64,000 bases of DNA from Streptomyces sp. NBC_00457 (GTDB lineage Bacteria > Actinomycetota > Actinomycetes > Streptomycetales > Streptomycetaceae), in the NCBI RefSeq assembly GCF_036014015.1, contig NZ_CP107905.1:3968001-4032000 (forward strand), in the 5' to 3' direction. Of this stretch, positions 51,793 through 61,185 are shown in pieces. Below the pieces are notes generated by a model. It was given only the letters and a program-made list of their open reading frames with translations. It was not told the DNA's origin and did no database searches. The translations under genes and the position numbers were made by a program. The number at the start of each line of letters is the position of its first letter. Position 1 is the stretch's first letter.

Positions 51793-52926
51793 ATGGCTAC
51801 GGAAGACGCGGTGCGCGAAGCACTGTCGACGGTGAACGACCCCGAGATCAACCGCCCCATCACCGAACTCGGGATGGTCAAGTCGGTTCAGATCGGTGCG
51901 GACGGAGCGGTCGCGGTTGCCGTGTACCTGACGGTTTCCGGCTGTCCGATGCGCGACACGATCACGCAGCGTGTGACGGAGGCGGTGGCGCGGGTCGAAG
52001 GCGTCACCCGCGTCGACGTCGAACTGGACGTGATGAGCGACGAACAGCGCAAGGAGCTGGCCTCCGCCCTGCGCGGCGGCACGGCCGAGCGCGAGGTCCC
52101 CTTCGCCAAGCCCGGCTCCCTCACCCGCGTGTACGCGATCGCCTCCGGCAAGGGCGGCGTCGGGAAGTCCTCCGTCACCGTCAACCTCGCGGCGGCGATG
52201 GCGGCGGACGGCCTCAAGGTGGGCGTCGTCGACGCCGACATCTACGGCCACTCCGTGCCCCGCATGCTGGGCGCCGACGGCCTTCCCACCCAGGTCGAGA
52301 ACATGATCATGCCGCCCTCCGCCAACGGCGTGAAGGTCATCTCCATCGGCATGTTCACGCCGGGCAACGCCCCGGTGGTCTGGCGCGGCCCGATGCTCCA
52401 CAGGGCACTGCAGCAGTTCCTCGCGGACGTCTACTGGGGCGACCTGGACGTCCTGCTGCTTGACCTCCCGCCCGGCACGGGCGACATCGCCATCTCGGTG
52501 GCCCAGCTGGTGCCGAACGCGGAGATCCTCGTAGTCACCACGCCCCAGCAGGCCGCTGCCGAGGTCGCCGAGCGCGCCGGCTCCATCGCCGTCCAGACCC
52601 ACCAGAAGATCGTCGGCGTCGTCGAGAACATGTCCGGCCTCCCCTGCCCCCACTGCGGCGAGATGGTCGACGTCTTCGGCACGGGCGGCGGCCAGGTCGT
52701 CGCCGACGGCCTCACCCGCACCACCGGCACGAACGTCCCCGTCCTCGGCAACATCCCCATCGACGTCCGCCTCCGCGAGGGCAGCGACGAAGGCAAGCCG
52801 GTCGTCCTGACCGACCCGGACTCCCCCTCCGGCTCCGCACTGCGCGCGATCGCGGGGAAGCTGGGGGGACGGCAGAGGGGCCTGTCGGGCATGGCGCTGG
52901 GAATCACGCCGAGGAACAAGTTTTAA
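51793..52926 (+). CDS. mrp: Mrp/ApbC/NBP35-type Fe-S carrier P-loop ATPase
   Basis: A 377-residue protein, ATG at 51793. An N-terminal MIP18/DUF59 domain (TVNDPEINRPITELGMVKSV, TVSGCPMRDTITQRV) precedes the deviant Walker A SGKGGVGKSS (118-127), the VVDADIYGHSVPRML switch and LLDLPPGTGDIAISVAQLV. The cluster-binding CPHC motif (LPCPHCGEMV) is present. The family holds and transfers Fe-S clusters to apoproteins. The same gene is near sigE-rseA-htrA-tatB in Mycobacterium (Rv1229c). Confidence 0.95.
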   Translation: MATEDAVREALSTVNDPEINRPITELGMVKSVQIGADGAVAVAVYLTVSGCPMRDTITQRVTEAVARVEGVTRVDVELDVMSDEQRKELASALRGGTAEREVPFAKPGSLTRVYAIASGKGGVGKSSVTVNLAAAMAADGLKVGVVDADIYGHSVPRMLGADGLPTQVENMIMPPSANGVKVISIGMFTPGNAPVVWRGPMLHRALQQFLADVYWGDLDVLLLDLPPGTGDIAISVAQLVPNAEILVVTTPQQAAAEVAERAGSIAVQTHQKIVGVVENMSGLPCPHCGEMVDVFGTGGGQVVADGLTRTTGTNVPVLGNIPIDVRLREGSDEGKPVVLTDPDSPSGSALRAIAGKLGGRQRGLSGMALGITPRNKF

Positions 52927-52941
52927 GAGACGGCGGGGAAA

Positions 52942-53022
52942 CGCCTTCAGGGCGCGGGGCTGTATCGATATGCGGCTCCGCCGCGTGGGCGCGACAAGCC
53001 ACAGCGAACCCGCACCCGCGAC
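52942..53022 (+). repeat. dispersed intergenic repeat, copy C (variant)
   Basis: Same family as the copy at 36371 but with the middle changed: after GCGCGGGGCTG it reads TATCGATATGCGGCTCCGCC then GCGTGGGCGCGACAAGCC and ACAGCGAACCCGCACCCGCG. It lies between the convergent mrp and 53075-53833 genes. Confidence 0.8.
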
Positions 53023-53074
53023 ACATCTGAGGCCCTACGGCGAAGGGGCGCCGAAACCCACCGGCGCCCCACTC

Positions 53075-53833
53075 TCACGCGTACGCGGCAACGTCCTTGA
53101 TCACAGCGAACCCCAGCCCATACGCACTCATCCCGCGCCCATACGCCCCCACATGCACCCGTTCCGGCGTGGACCCGGCCAGCACCCACCCGAACTCGGA
53201 CTCCCGGTAGTGGAACGGCGTAGGCACACCGTCCACAGGTAGGGACAACGTCGACCACGCCGCCCCGTCGAGATCGTCGGCCAGCGCCCACGCCGTCTCC
53301 GTCTGCTGCTCCACCCAGTCGTCCCGCAGGGTGTGGTCCATCTGCCCGGGCCAGGTGAAGGACAGCAGCCCCACCCCCGCCAGCCACGCCGCCGAGGACA
53401 CCGACGTGGCCTCCAGCAGCCCCGTACCGTCGGCGCTCCGCCGGGACGGATTCGCCGCGACGGTCACCACGACCGCGAACTTCTCCTTGGCATCCGCCGC
53501 GGCAACGGCCTCATTGCGGACGGAGGGCTCGTCGCCGTGCCCGATCGACCCGTGCTCCACGGCCCCGTCGGCCGCCGTCCCCACCTGCATCAGCCAGCGC
53601 GGCCCCGTGAAGGCCTCATCGAGGCCGTACCACGGGAAGGGCGCCAGCAGGTAGCCGTCGACCGTACGCCGGGCAGAGGGGACCTGTTGTCCACCCTCCG
53701 CGGCTGCCGGCTGCGCGACTCGACTCGTCGTCTCCATATGCCCGGACGCCTCCTCGCTCGTGTCGGGCCGGTGCGGCCCGCCCCCCTTGCTCTCGTCGGC
53801 CCGGGACGGCCCGCCCCCCTCGGGCGCAGTCAT
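53075..53833 (-). CDS. conserved hypothetical protein
   Basis: About 252 residues from the ATG at 53833; an ATG at 53848 and an internal MET at about residue 38 are alternatives. No family is recognised. The N-terminal ~55 residues are charged and low in complexity; the rest is a single domain with FPWYGLDEAFTGPRWLMQVG, VVVTVAANPSRRSADGTGLL, GVGLLSFTWPGQMDHTLRDD and PFHYRESEFGWVLAGSTPER, which looks soluble. No signal peptide or cysteine cluster. It lies between mrp and tatB on the opposite strand. Confidence 0.75.
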   Translation of the reverse strand: MTAPEGGGPSRADESKGGGPHRPDTSEEASGHMETTSRVAQPAAAEGGQQVPSARRTVDGYLLAPFPWYGLDEAFTGPRWLMQVGTAADGAVEHGSIGHGDEPSVRNEAVAAADAKEKFAVVVTVAANPSRRSADGTGLLEATSVSSAAWLAGVGLLSFTWPGQMDHTLRDDWVEQQTETAWALADDLDGAAWSTLSLPVDGVPTPFHYRESEFGWVLAGSTPERVHVGAYGRGMSAYGLGFAVIKDVAAYA

Positions 53834-53954
53834 CCGGTCCCACAACAACTCGGCAGCATATCCACAGCGCTCGGGGCAGCCGGGAAATCGCCCGGCGCGT
53901 GGGCCGCTCGGAGGCCGTCTTCAGGCCGCGGGGCGCAGGGGCGGAGTATGAAAC

Positions 53955-54055
53955 GCGTCACGTACGACGCCGGCGGGCGCCGCGGTCGTACGGCTCTGGC
54001 GGCGTCGTACGCACTGCTCAGAGGGCGTCGTACGAACGCTCAGGTGGCGTCGTAG
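53955..54055. repeat. GGCGTCGTA short direct repeats
   Basis: Three imperfect ~22-base direct repeats containing GGCGTCGTA followed by a CTCAG (at about 53998, 54026 and 54047), the last inside the end of tatB. GTCGTACG also occurs upstream. Small and degenerate. Confidence 0.4.
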
Positions 54056-54489
54056 TCGAAGGGCGGGCGCTCGTCGGGCGTGCTCTCCGGCTTCTTCGTC
54101 ATGTCGATGCGGGAGCCGGACGAACCCGACGACGCGGCGGAGGACGAAGACGACGAGGAGTCGGCGTCGCGGCTGTGGACCGCGTCCGTGACCTCGGCCA
54201 TCTCCTTCTTCAGGTCGAAGCCGTTGCGGATCTCCTTGAGCCCCAGTTCGTCGTTGTCCATCTGCTTGCGGATGAACGTCTTGGGATTGAGGTCCTCGAA
54301 CTCGAAGTCCTTGAACTCCGGGCCGAGTTCGCTGCGGATGTCCTCTTTGGCGCTCTCCGAGAACTCCCGGATCTTGCGGACGGTCCGCATGACGTCCTGA
54401 ATGACCTTCGGAAGCTTTTCCGGACCGAAGACGAGCACGGCGAGGACAACGAGCGTGATCAGCTCGAGCGGTCCTATGTCATTGAACAC
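54040..54489 (-). CDS. tatB: Sec-independent translocase subunit TatB
   Basis: About 149 residues from the GTG at 54489, which has GAGGAG six bases upstream; upstream codons to 54714 are non-coding in character. VFNDIGPLELITLVVLAVLV is the TatB membrane helix with its conserved Glu, followed by FGPEKLPKVIQDVMRTVRKI, the amphipathic helix. The C-terminus is a serine-rich disordered tail (DADSSSSSSSAASSGSSGS). TatB with TatC recognises twin-arginine signal peptides. It lies downstream of the sigma factor, anti-sigma and HtrA genes. Confidence 0.93.
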   Translation of the reverse strand: MFNDIGPLELITLVVLAVLVFGPEKLPKVIQDVMRTVRKIREFSESAKEDIRSELGPEFKDFEFEDLNPKTFIRKQMDNDELGLKEIRNGFDLKKEMAEVTDAVHSRDADSSSSSSSAASSGSSGSRIDMTKKPESTPDERPPFDYDAT

Positions 54490-54729
54490 CTGAAGCTCCT
54501 CGCGAGTCCCTCGGTCCTCAGCCCTCGGTGGTCTGTGGTCGTCCGTGGTCCGGGCCGGGTCCACGGTACCCGGCGATGCCGTACGACCGGTACTGTCCCG
54601 AGGCCTCCGAAGCGGGTGGGAGTGCGGTTTTCGGAGTTGTTTGCCTTGTGGGGGCGCTGATGGGCGGGTTGGCGGGTCCGGACTGTGACATTTCTGTGAG
54701 TCTCGGCGGATCACGGTTTTCGGAGTGTT

Positions 54730-56937
54730 TCAGTCGGCGTCGGAGGAACCGAGCACCAGCGCGATCCGGATCTCCTTGCCGTCGCGCTCCAGCGTCAGCT
54801 CCAGACGGTCGCCGGGGCGGTGGGCGCGGGTCTTGACGATCAGCTCCTCGCCGGAGTGGATGCGCTGGCCGTCGACCTCGGTGATGACGTCGCCCGCCTT
54901 GATGCCGGCCTTGTCGCCGGGGCCGCCCGCGTTGACCGCGGGGCCGCCGCCGGTTTCCTGCGTGCCGACGCGGGCGCCGTCGCCGGCGTACTCCATGTCG
55001 AGGGTGACGCCGATGACCGGATGGGTCGCCTTGCCGGTGTTGATCAGCTCCTCGGCGACGCGCTTGGCCTGGTTGACGGGGATGGCGAAGCCGAGCCCTA
55101 TCGAACCGGCCTGGCCGCCGTCCAGGTCGGAGCCGTCGCCGGCGGAGCGGATGGCGGAGTTGATGCCGATGACGCGGGCTTCGGCGTCGAGGAGAGGGCC
55201 ACCGGAGTTGCCGGGGTTGATGGGCGCGTCGGTCTGCAAGGCGTCGACGTACGACACGTCACTGCCGTCGCCGCTCTCGCCGCCCGCGGTGATGGGCCGC
55301 TCCTTGGCGCTGATGATGCCGGAGGTGACCGTGCCGGCCAGGTCGAAGGGGGCGCCGATGGCGACGACGGGGTCACCGACCTGGACGTTGTCGGAGTTGC
55401 CGAGCGTCAGGGGCCTCAGGCCTGTGACGCCGCTGATCTTGACGACGGCGAGGTCATAGCCGCCGTCCCGGCCTACGACCGTGGCCTTGGCGGTGTCGCC
55501 GCTGTGGAACGTCACGGAGATCTCGCCGCCTGTTCCGGCCGGTTCCACGACGTGGTTGTTGGTGAGGATGTGGCCGCGGTCGTCCAGTACGAAGCCGGTG
55601 CCGGTGCCCTGTGCTTCGCTGCCGCTGACATGCAGGGTGACCACGCTGGGCAGCGCCCGCGCGGCGATCCCCGCGACACTGTCCACCGGCCGCCCGGTGG
55701 GCTCCGCTTCGGCCTGCGGCAACTCCACACTCCCCACGCCACCATTCCGCTCGAGGTACGCCCCTACGGCACCCCCGACGCCCCCGGAAACCAGCGCCAG
55801 CAGCAGGGCACCGCCGAGCAGAGCGTTACGCGTGAGCTTACGGCGCTGGGTGGCGGTGGGTACGGCCGCGCCGTTCTGCTGGAGGGGGGCGGTGACCGGG
55901 GCCCAGGGGTCGTAGTTCTGCCAGGGGTTGGCGGGGGGTGGGAAGGGGGCTGCGGGCGGAGCGGGGGCGGCGGGGGGCACGGTGAGGGCTGACGCGGGAG
56001 GAGGCGGGGCAGGGGGCTGCGTCGGCGTCGGCACGGGCGGGACTGAGGATCCATGGGTCGGCGTCGGCACCGGCGCCGATGTGCCGTGAGCCGGCATCGT
56101 CGTGGGCGCGGGCTCGGACGCGGACGTGCCGTTCGTCGGCGCTGGCGTCGGCGTCGACACAGGCGTTGGCGCCGACGCGTCCTGCGGAGCCGCAAGCGTC
56201 GGCGTGCCCTCGGCCGGTGTGGTCGCCGGGTGCTGGACCGGCGGGGCGGGTGCCCAGGGGCCGGGCTCGCCGTACGGAGGGGTGCTGTACGGGTCAGGGT
56301 CATGCAGGGGTCTGGGGCGTTCGGTGGCCGACTCCGGCTCGCTGTCCGCCTGCGAAACCGGCGTCACAGAGGGCTGAGCCCGCACGAAGTCGTCCTCGCC
56401 CCCCGCCTCCTCAGGAAGCCGCAGCTCGAAGTCCCCCTCGGACGAGCCCGCATCGCCCCGACCTCCCGCAGGCCGCTCCAACTCGAAGTCGCCCTCAGCC
56501 GAAACCGCGTCACCACCACGAGCTCCCACAGGCCGACCCAGCTCGAAGTCCCCATCCCCCGAGCCCCCGTCACCCCCGCGACGTCCCGCAGGCCGCTCCA
56601 ACTCGAAGTCGCCCCCAGCCGAAGCCACGTCGCCACCCCGACCCCCCACAGGCCGACCCAGCTCGAAGTCCCCATCCCCCGAGCCCCTGTCACCGCCGCG
56701 ACGTCCCGCAGGCCGCTCCAACTCGAAGTCGCCCTCAGCCGAAACCGCGTCACCACCCCGACCCCCCACAGGCCGACCCAACTCGAAGTCGCCTTCAGCC
56801 GCCGCCTCGGCCGGTGTCACCTCGGCCAGTGTCGCCTCGGCCTGCGTCGGGGAAGCGTCCTGGGCCACCGCGCCCGCAGGGGGTTGCGGGCGAGGTCGGC
56901 TCCACCACTTCGCCTTCGTGGGCTTCCCCTCGTTCAT
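54730..56937 (-). CDS. HtrA-like serine protease with PDZ domain and N-terminal repeats
   Basis: About 735 residues from the ATG at 56937 (MNEGKPTKAKWWSRPRPQPP). Residues ~48-186 are seven 20-residue repeats (EGDFELGRPVGGRGGDAVSA alternating with EGDFELERPAGRRGGDRGSG); a Pro/Thr/Ala-rich linker follows, then one membrane helix (ALLGGALLLALVSGGVGGAV). The extracellular protease has the triad in ILTNNHVVEP, GGYDLAVVKI and INPGNSGGPLL, and a C-terminal PDZ domain. It degrades or refolds damaged envelope proteins. Operon context with an ECF sigma factor supports envelope stress. Confidence 0.93.
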   Translation of the reverse strand: MNEGKPTKAKWWSRPRPQPPAGAVAQDASPTQAEATLAEVTPAEAAAEGDFELGRPVGGRGGDAVSAEGDFELERPAGRRGGDRGSGDGDFELGRPVGGRGGDVASAGGDFELERPAGRRGGDGGSGDGDFELGRPVGARGGDAVSAEGDFELERPAGGRGDAGSSEGDFELRLPEEAGGEDDFVRAQPSVTPVSQADSEPESATERPRPLHDPDPYSTPPYGEPGPWAPAPPVQHPATTPAEGTPTLAAPQDASAPTPVSTPTPAPTNGTSASEPAPTTMPAHGTSAPVPTPTHGSSVPPVPTPTQPPAPPPPASALTVPPAAPAPPAAPFPPPANPWQNYDPWAPVTAPLQQNGAAVPTATQRRKLTRNALLGGALLLALVSGGVGGAVGAYLERNGGVGSVELPQAEAEPTGRPVDSVAGIAARALPSVVTLHVSGSEAQGTGTGFVLDDRGHILTNNHVVEPAGTGGEISVTFHSGDTAKATVVGRDGGYDLAVVKISGVTGLRPLTLGNSDNVQVGDPVVAIGAPFDLAGTVTSGIISAKERPITAGGESGDGSDVSYVDALQTDAPINPGNSGGPLLDAEARVIGINSAIRSAGDGSDLDGGQAGSIGLGFAIPVNQAKRVAEELINTGKATHPVIGVTLDMEYAGDGARVGTQETGGGPAVNAGGPGDKAGIKAGDVITEVDGQRIHSGEELIVKTRAHRPGDRLELTLERDGKEIRIALVLGSSDAD
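56380..56796 (-). repeat. 60-bp in-frame repeats in HtrA-like gene
   Basis: Seven 57-60-base units encode GDFEL-containing 20-residue repeats. Odd units read GRPVGGRGGD and even units ERPAGRRGGD, giving a 120-base higher-order unit. Near-identical codons in units show recent homogenisation. Confidence 0.9.
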
Positions 56938-57071
56938 GCGCTCCCCACAGCTGGCCGCGGCACGGCTCGTCGGCGGTGGCCGCAGATCGTCTACTCCGCG
57001 CCCGGCTGCCTGCCTGGGCGCGACCCTCCCTGGATTCAACCAGGTTCACGCGCCGTGGCGCAGAGGGCGGG

Positions 57072-58052
57072 TCAGCGGCCCGTGCCGGCGGAGCCGGACG
57101 AGGTCGCGTCAGGGACGGGCGCGGCGAACAGGCCGGGGTGCGTGATCTCCGGGTCGGTGGACCACGAGGTGAGGGTGAGCGGCGGGGTGGAGTTCAGCGG
57201 ACGTATCAGCGGAGACATGGCGGCCGCACCGGCGACCACCGGCGTGGTCAGCGGATGTGCCGCGGCCTGCTGGACGTGCCCGCCGCCGGGGGCCGGAACG
57301 CCGGGCAGCAGGGGGGCCGAGACGGCGGTCGGGGCGACCGGGGTCTGACCGAGCGGCGTCTGCTGACCGCCCTGGGCCAGCAGCGGGCCGACGCCCACAC
57401 CCCGGCGGCGCTGGCTCTCGGGCGCCGTAGCGGCTCCCGAGCCCTGTGTCCGCATCGGGGTCACATTGCTGCCGCCGGAGCCGTCCCGCGCGGCGTTCGT
57501 GGTCTCGCCGGTGCCGGCGGTGACCCCGCCGAGCGCGATCGCGGCCAGCGACACCGCCCCGGCCGCGACGAAGGCGAACCGCATGCCGCGTGAGGCCGAC
57601 CGCTCGGCCTCATGACGGCTGACGTCATGTATACGGAAGCCGCGGCCCGCCGACGGAAGCATGGAGTCATGCGCGCGGGCGGGGACGTAGCCGAACTCGA
57701 AGCGCTCGCTCCGCTTCATCCCGAAGACGCCGGCGGCCGCTGGCCGTCCGGAGAGTCCGTCACCGAACCCGTCCAGCGGAGAGCCACCGTCGCCGTCACC
57801 TCCCCCCGGCAGCCCCTGGAGGCGGGCCAGGAAGCTCTCGGAAGGGGGCGGCGGGGCCGCTTCCGCGAAGACGTTCTTCAGACGGCGCTGCGCGTCGGCC
57901 TCTGCCTTGCACTTCGAGCAGGTGGCCAGATGCGCGAGCACGCGCTCGCGCGCCTCATGACCGAGCTCGCCGTCGACCAGCGCGGCGAGTCGGTCTCCCA
58001 GGTGCTGTTCTGCGAGGTGCCCCTCGGCGGGTTTGGGCCGTGATCCACTCAC
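57072..58052 (-). CDS. zinc-binding anti-sigma factor (RseA/RsrA-like)
   Basis: A 326-residue membrane protein, GTG at 58052 overlapping the sigma-factor stop (GTGA). The zf-HC2 anti-sigma domain is [20 protein letters not shown] followed by [17 protein letters not shown], giving HxxxCxxC. A membrane helix near residue 170 ([20 protein letters not shown]) is followed by ~130 Pro/Thr/Ala-rich extracellular residues. It should hold the ECF sigma factor inactive until an envelope signal. The HtrA-like gene is 134 bases downstream (stop of this gene at 57072). Confidence 0.9.
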   Translation of the reverse strand: MSGSRPKPAEGHLAEQHLGDRLAALVDGELGHEARERVLAHLATCSKCKAEADAQRRLKNVFAEAAPPPPSESFLARLQGLPGGGDGDGGSPLDGFGDGLSGRPAAAGVFGMKRSERFEFGYVPARAHDSMLPSAGRGFRIHDVSRHEAERSASRGMRFAFVAAGAVSLAAIALGGVTAGTGETTNAARDGSGGSNVTPMRTQGSGAATAPESQRRRGVGVGPLLAQGGQQTPLGQTPVAPTAVSAPLLPGVPAPGGGHVQQAAAHPLTTPVVAGAAAMSPLIRPLNSTPPLTLTSWSTDPEITHPGLFAAPVPDATSSGSAGTGR

Positions 58053-58822
58053 GCGGACGCGCCCCCTCCCCCCAGTACCGGGACACGGGCCGCGAAGGAG
58101 CGGCGCTCGGCCCGGGCCTCGGGCGACCTGTGCGCCAGGGCCTTGCGCAGCTGCGAGCGGCCGCGGTGAATACGGGACCGGACCGTGCCGAGCTTGACCC
58201 CGAGGGTCGCGGCGATCTCCTCGTACGACAGGCCTTCGATGTCGCACAGGACGACCGCGGCGCGGAACTCGGGCGCGAGGGTGTCGAGGGCCTGCTGGAC
58301 GTCCGCGTCGAAGTGCGCGTCGTTGAAGATCTGCTGCGGGTTGGGCTCGCGGCTGGGCAGGCGCTCCGCCGCGTCGTCGCCGAGCGCGTCGAAACGGATG
58401 CGCTGCTTGCGGCGGACCATGTCCAGGAACAGGTTCGTGGTGATGCGGTGCAGCCAGCCCTCGAAGGTGCCCGGCGTATAGGTCGACAGGGAGCGGAAGA
58501 CGCGGACGAAGACCTCCTGGGTGAGGTCCTCGGCGTCGTGCTGGTTGCCGGTGAGGCGGTAGGCCAGGCGGTAGACCCGGCCGCTGTGGGTGCTGACGAT
58601 CTCCTCCCAGGTGGGCGGAGTCCACGCCTGCCCGTCCGCGTCGCTGGAGAAGGTCGCGGTCTGGGCGTAGTCGCCGGCGTGGTGGTGGTCAGCAGCGGTG
58701 TCGTTCACGGATTTCGGCTTGCCTGCCGATCCGAGGAAGCGCCGCAGCACTCCTCCCCGATCCCCAGGCGCAGCCGCACCTCCCCTGTCGGCTCTGGTGG
58801 TGTCCAGTGGAGCCCCTACCAT
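58049..58822 (-). CDS. ECF RNA polymerase sigma factor (SigE-like)
   Basis: About 257 residues from the ATG at 58822, which has GAGG upstream; the frame stays open to 58939. The N-terminal ~75 residues are a disordered extension. Sigma region 2 is [20 protein letters not shown] and [15 protein letters not shown] with the [17 protein letters not shown] segment, and region 4 is [20 protein letters not shown] with [20 protein letters not shown]. It corresponds to mycobacterial SigE by neighbours (anti-sigma, HtrA, TatB), not to Streptomyces sigE of other nomenclature. Target genes are expected in envelope stress. Confidence 0.93.
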   Translation of the reverse strand: MVGAPLDTTRADRGGAAAPGDRGGVLRRFLGSAGKPKSVNDTAADHHHAGDYAQTATFSSDADGQAWTPPTWEEIVSTHSGRVYRLAYRLTGNQHDAEDLTQEVFVRVFRSLSTYTPGTFEGWLHRITTNLFLDMVRRKQRIRFDALGDDAAERLPSREPNPQQIFNDAHFDADVQQALDTLAPEFRAAVVLCDIEGLSYEEIAATLGVKLGTVRSRIHRGRSQLRKALAHRSPEARAERRSFAARVPVLGGGGASA

Positions 58823-59051
58823 AGCCACCTCGCCCGTTAGCTCCGGATAAGCGGTTTTACGAGAAATTGATCTGGGCTGATACGGCTCATGCGGCTGCGT
58901 CAGCACTTGCTCGCCGTCCCGCATCTCTTCGTGATCCATCCGTGTCCCCCGCTCTTGTCTCCCACCCCCTTAAACGCCCGGTCCCATCTGCGGGTTCCCG
59001 GGCGCAACGGATACAGTCGCGCCCAGGCATACACGGGGACAGGAGAGGGTC

Positions 59052-59684
59052 ATTACCGGCAACCGGCAGACGAGCTGGGCGTTCGCCGACGCCTATCTCG
59101 CCGAGGACGAAGCCCTGCGCTGGGCCCGTGACCGGGCCCGCGAGGCGGGGCTGCGCTCGGTGTCGCCCGGCGCGGGCGCCGCGCTGCGGATGCTCGCCGC
59201 CACCGTGGACGCCAAGGCGGTCGCGGAGATCGGCACCGGCACCGGCGTCTCCGGGATCCATCTGCTGCACGGTATGCGGCCGGACGGCGTGCTGACCACC
59301 GTCGACCCCGAGCCGGAGCACCAGCAGTTCGCCCGCCAGGCCTTCCGCGCCTCCGGCTTCGCCAGCAACCGGGCCCGCTTCATCCCCGGCCGCGCCCTCG
59401 ACGTCCTGCCCCGTCTCGCCGATGTCGGCTACGACCTCGTCTTCTGCGACGGTGACCGGCAGGAGGTCATGGACTACCTCGCTGAATCGTTGCGCCTGCT
59501 GCGCCCCGGCGGCCTGGTCGTCTTCGAGGGCGTCTTCGCCAACGGCCGGACGGTGGACTCCGGACCGCAGCCGACCGAGGTGCTGCGGCTGCGGGAACTG
59601 CTGCGTGCGGTGCGCGAGAGCCAGGAGCTGGTGCCGTCGCTGCTGCCGGTGGGCGACGGGCTGCTCTGCGCGGTCAAGCGCTGA
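59052..59684 (+). CDS. O-methyltransferase with probable ATT start
   Basis: About 210 residues. The class I SAM-binding motif is AVAEIGTGTGVSGIHLLHGM, with TVDPEPEHQQFARQAFRA, DVGYDLVFCDGDRQE and LRPGGLVVFEGVFANGR completing the fold. The conserved N-terminus RQTSWAFADAYLAEDEALRW begins before the first ATG/GTG/TTG in frame (GTG at 59160), and the frame has no canonical start back to a stop at 58971. An ATT at 59052 has AGGAGAGG five bases upstream. It corresponds to Rv1220c, divergent from sigE in Mycobacterium too. Confidence 0.85.
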   Translation: MTGNRQTSWAFADAYLAEDEALRWARDRAREAGLRSVSPGAGAALRMLAATVDAKAVAEIGTGTGVSGIHLLHGMRPDGVLTTVDPEPEHQQFARQAFRASGFASNRARFIPGRALDVLPRLADVGYDLVFCDGDRQEVMDYLAESLRLLRPGGLVVFEGVFANGRTVDSGPQPTEVLRLRELLRAVRESQELVPSLLPVGDGLLCAVKR

Positions 59685-59747
59685 CCCGACATCCTGGTCC
59701 GCCCTGACAGCCATAACCCGGTCCGGCCCTTACGGCCGTACGGCAAA

Positions 59748-59785
59748 CAGCCGCCCCGGCATCTCATACGATGCCGGGGCGGCTG
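59748..59785. terminator. terminator between O-methyltransferase and DUF3117
   Basis: CAGCCGCCCCGGCAT (59748-59762) is perfectly repeated inverted at 59771-59785 with an 8-base loop; on the minus strand it is followed by TTTG. Confidence 0.88.
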
Positions 59786-59807
59786 AAAGGGTATGGTCGC
59801 TAGCGCC

Positions 59808-59975
59808 TCAGCCGACGACCTTCTTGAGGGCATCGCCCAGCGCGTCGGCCTCGTCAGGGGTCAGCTCGACGACGAGCCGACCGCCGCCTTCGAGCGGAAC
59901 GCGCATGACGATGCCCCGCCCCTCCTTGGTCACCTCGAGCGGGCCATCGCCCGTCCGCGGCTTCATGGCCGCCAT
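59808..59975 (-). CDS. DUF3117 protein
   Basis: A 55-residue protein, ATG at 59975 with GGAAGGGG upstream. MAAMKPRTGDGPLEVTKEGR, GIVMRVPLEGGGRLVVELTP and DEADALGDALKKVVG match DUF3117, a tiny, highly conserved actinobacterial family (Rv1211). Function unknown. The longer frame upstream is not supported. Confidence 0.92.
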   Translation of the reverse strand: MAAMKPRTGDGPLEVTKEGRGIVMRVPLEGGGRLVVELTPDEADALGDALKKVVG

Positions 59976-60357
59976 GCTCGTTCCCCTTCCTGAAACCAGC
60001 TCATAGTCAAAGCCGACGGCCCTGGAGGGCATGCGCGGCCCCTGCCCAAAAGGCGCAGGACACGCGACACCGGCATCGAACACATTGCTTCCAAGCCATT
60101 ATCCCGCATCTCAGGACCCGATGACCAACATCAGTCGGCATCGCTTGGGCAACGCGCGCGAGCAAAACCACTCAATTCGGCGATGTGACTGCGATACTGC
60201 GCCGCCGCTGCCACCGCCGCCGTACAAATCGTGTCACGAATTCTTTGACGCAGGTCACACGTCCGTTCCGGTCCGTCTTCGGTGATCTACGCCATGCTGT
60301 CCTCAGACAGTGACGTACCGACGAGTACGCCGGAGCCGCAACCGGAGGGGATACGCC
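59976..60357. other. intergenic region between DUF3117 and enoyl-CoA hydratase
   Basis: 382 bases between divergent genes. Holds AT-richer promoter-like patches around 60170-60250 (for example TTTGACGCAGGTCACACG near 60243, with TGTCAC before it) and a small CTGTC/GACAG dyad near 60300. No ORF or RNA is recognised. Confidence 0.4.
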
Positions 60358-61161
60358 ATGGCCGACACCGTGCTCTACGAGGTCAGCGACGGGCTCGCGA
60401 CGATCACCCTGAACCGCCCCGAGGCGATGAACGCGCTGAACATCGCGACGAAGGTCGCACTGCGCGACGCGGTGCTGGCGGCAGCCGCCGACGACGCCGT
60501 ACGGGCCGTGCTGCTGACCTCCGCCGGTGACCGGGCGTTCTGCGTGGGCCAGGACCTCAAGGAGCACATCGGCCTGCTGGCGGCCGACCGGGAGACCGGC
60601 TCGCGGCAGACCATGACGACGGTGCGGGAACACTACAACCCCATCGCGCGGGCGCTGACGGAGATGCGCAAGCCCGTGGTGGCCGGGGTGAACGGCGTCG
60701 CGGCGGGGGCCGGGTTCGGGTTCGCGCTGGCCGCGGACTATCGAGTCGTGGCCGACTCGGCCGCCTTCAATACGTCGTTCGCGGGCGTGGCGCTGACCGC
60801 CGACTCCGGGATCTCGTGGACGCTGCCGCGTGTCGTCGGGCCCGGGCGGGCCGCCGATCTGCTCCTGTTCCCGCGGAGCATCAAGGCGCAGGAGGCGTAC
60901 GAGCTGGGGATCGCTAACCGGGTCGTGCCGGCCGCCGAGCTGCGGGCGGAGGCCGAGAAGACGGCTCGGGCGTTGGCGGCGGGGCCGACGGTGGCTTATG
61001 GGGCGATCAAGGAGGCGGTGGCCTTCGGCATGTCGCACTCTCTTGCGGAGACGTTGGAGAAGGAGGACGAGTTGCAGACTCGGGCGGGGTCTTCTGAGGA
61101 CCATGCGATTGCTGTGCAGGCTTTCGTCAATAAGGAACAGCCGAAGTACTTGGGCCGGTAG
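60358..61161 (+). CDS. enoyl-CoA hydratase/isomerase family protein
   Basis: A 267-residue crotonase-fold protein, ATG at 60358 with GGAGGGG upstream. CoA-binding and oxyanion elements: ATITLNRPEAMNALNIAT, RAFCVGQDLKEHIGL, and VAGVNGVAAGAGFGFALAAD, with the second catalytic region FNTSFAGVALTADSGISWTL. The glutamate at the crotonase position of a classical hydratase is not clear, and the DxG at the second site suggests an isomerase-like (PaaG-type) member. The pathway is unknown; neighbours give no hint. Confidence 0.9.
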   Translation: MADTVLYEVSDGLATITLNRPEAMNALNIATKVALRDAVLAAAADDAVRAVLLTSAGDRAFCVGQDLKEHIGLLAADRETGSRQTMTTVREHYNPIARALTEMRKPVVAGVNGVAAGAGFGFALAADYRVVADSAAFNTSFAGVALTADSGISWTLPRVVGPGRAADLLLFPRSIKAQEAYELGIANRVVPAAELRAEAEKTARALAAGPTVAYGAIKEAVAFGMSHSLAETLEKEDELQTRAGSSEDHAIAVQAFVNKEQPKYLGR

Positions 61162-61185
61162 AGCTCGGGGCCGTGGCGCCGTCGG

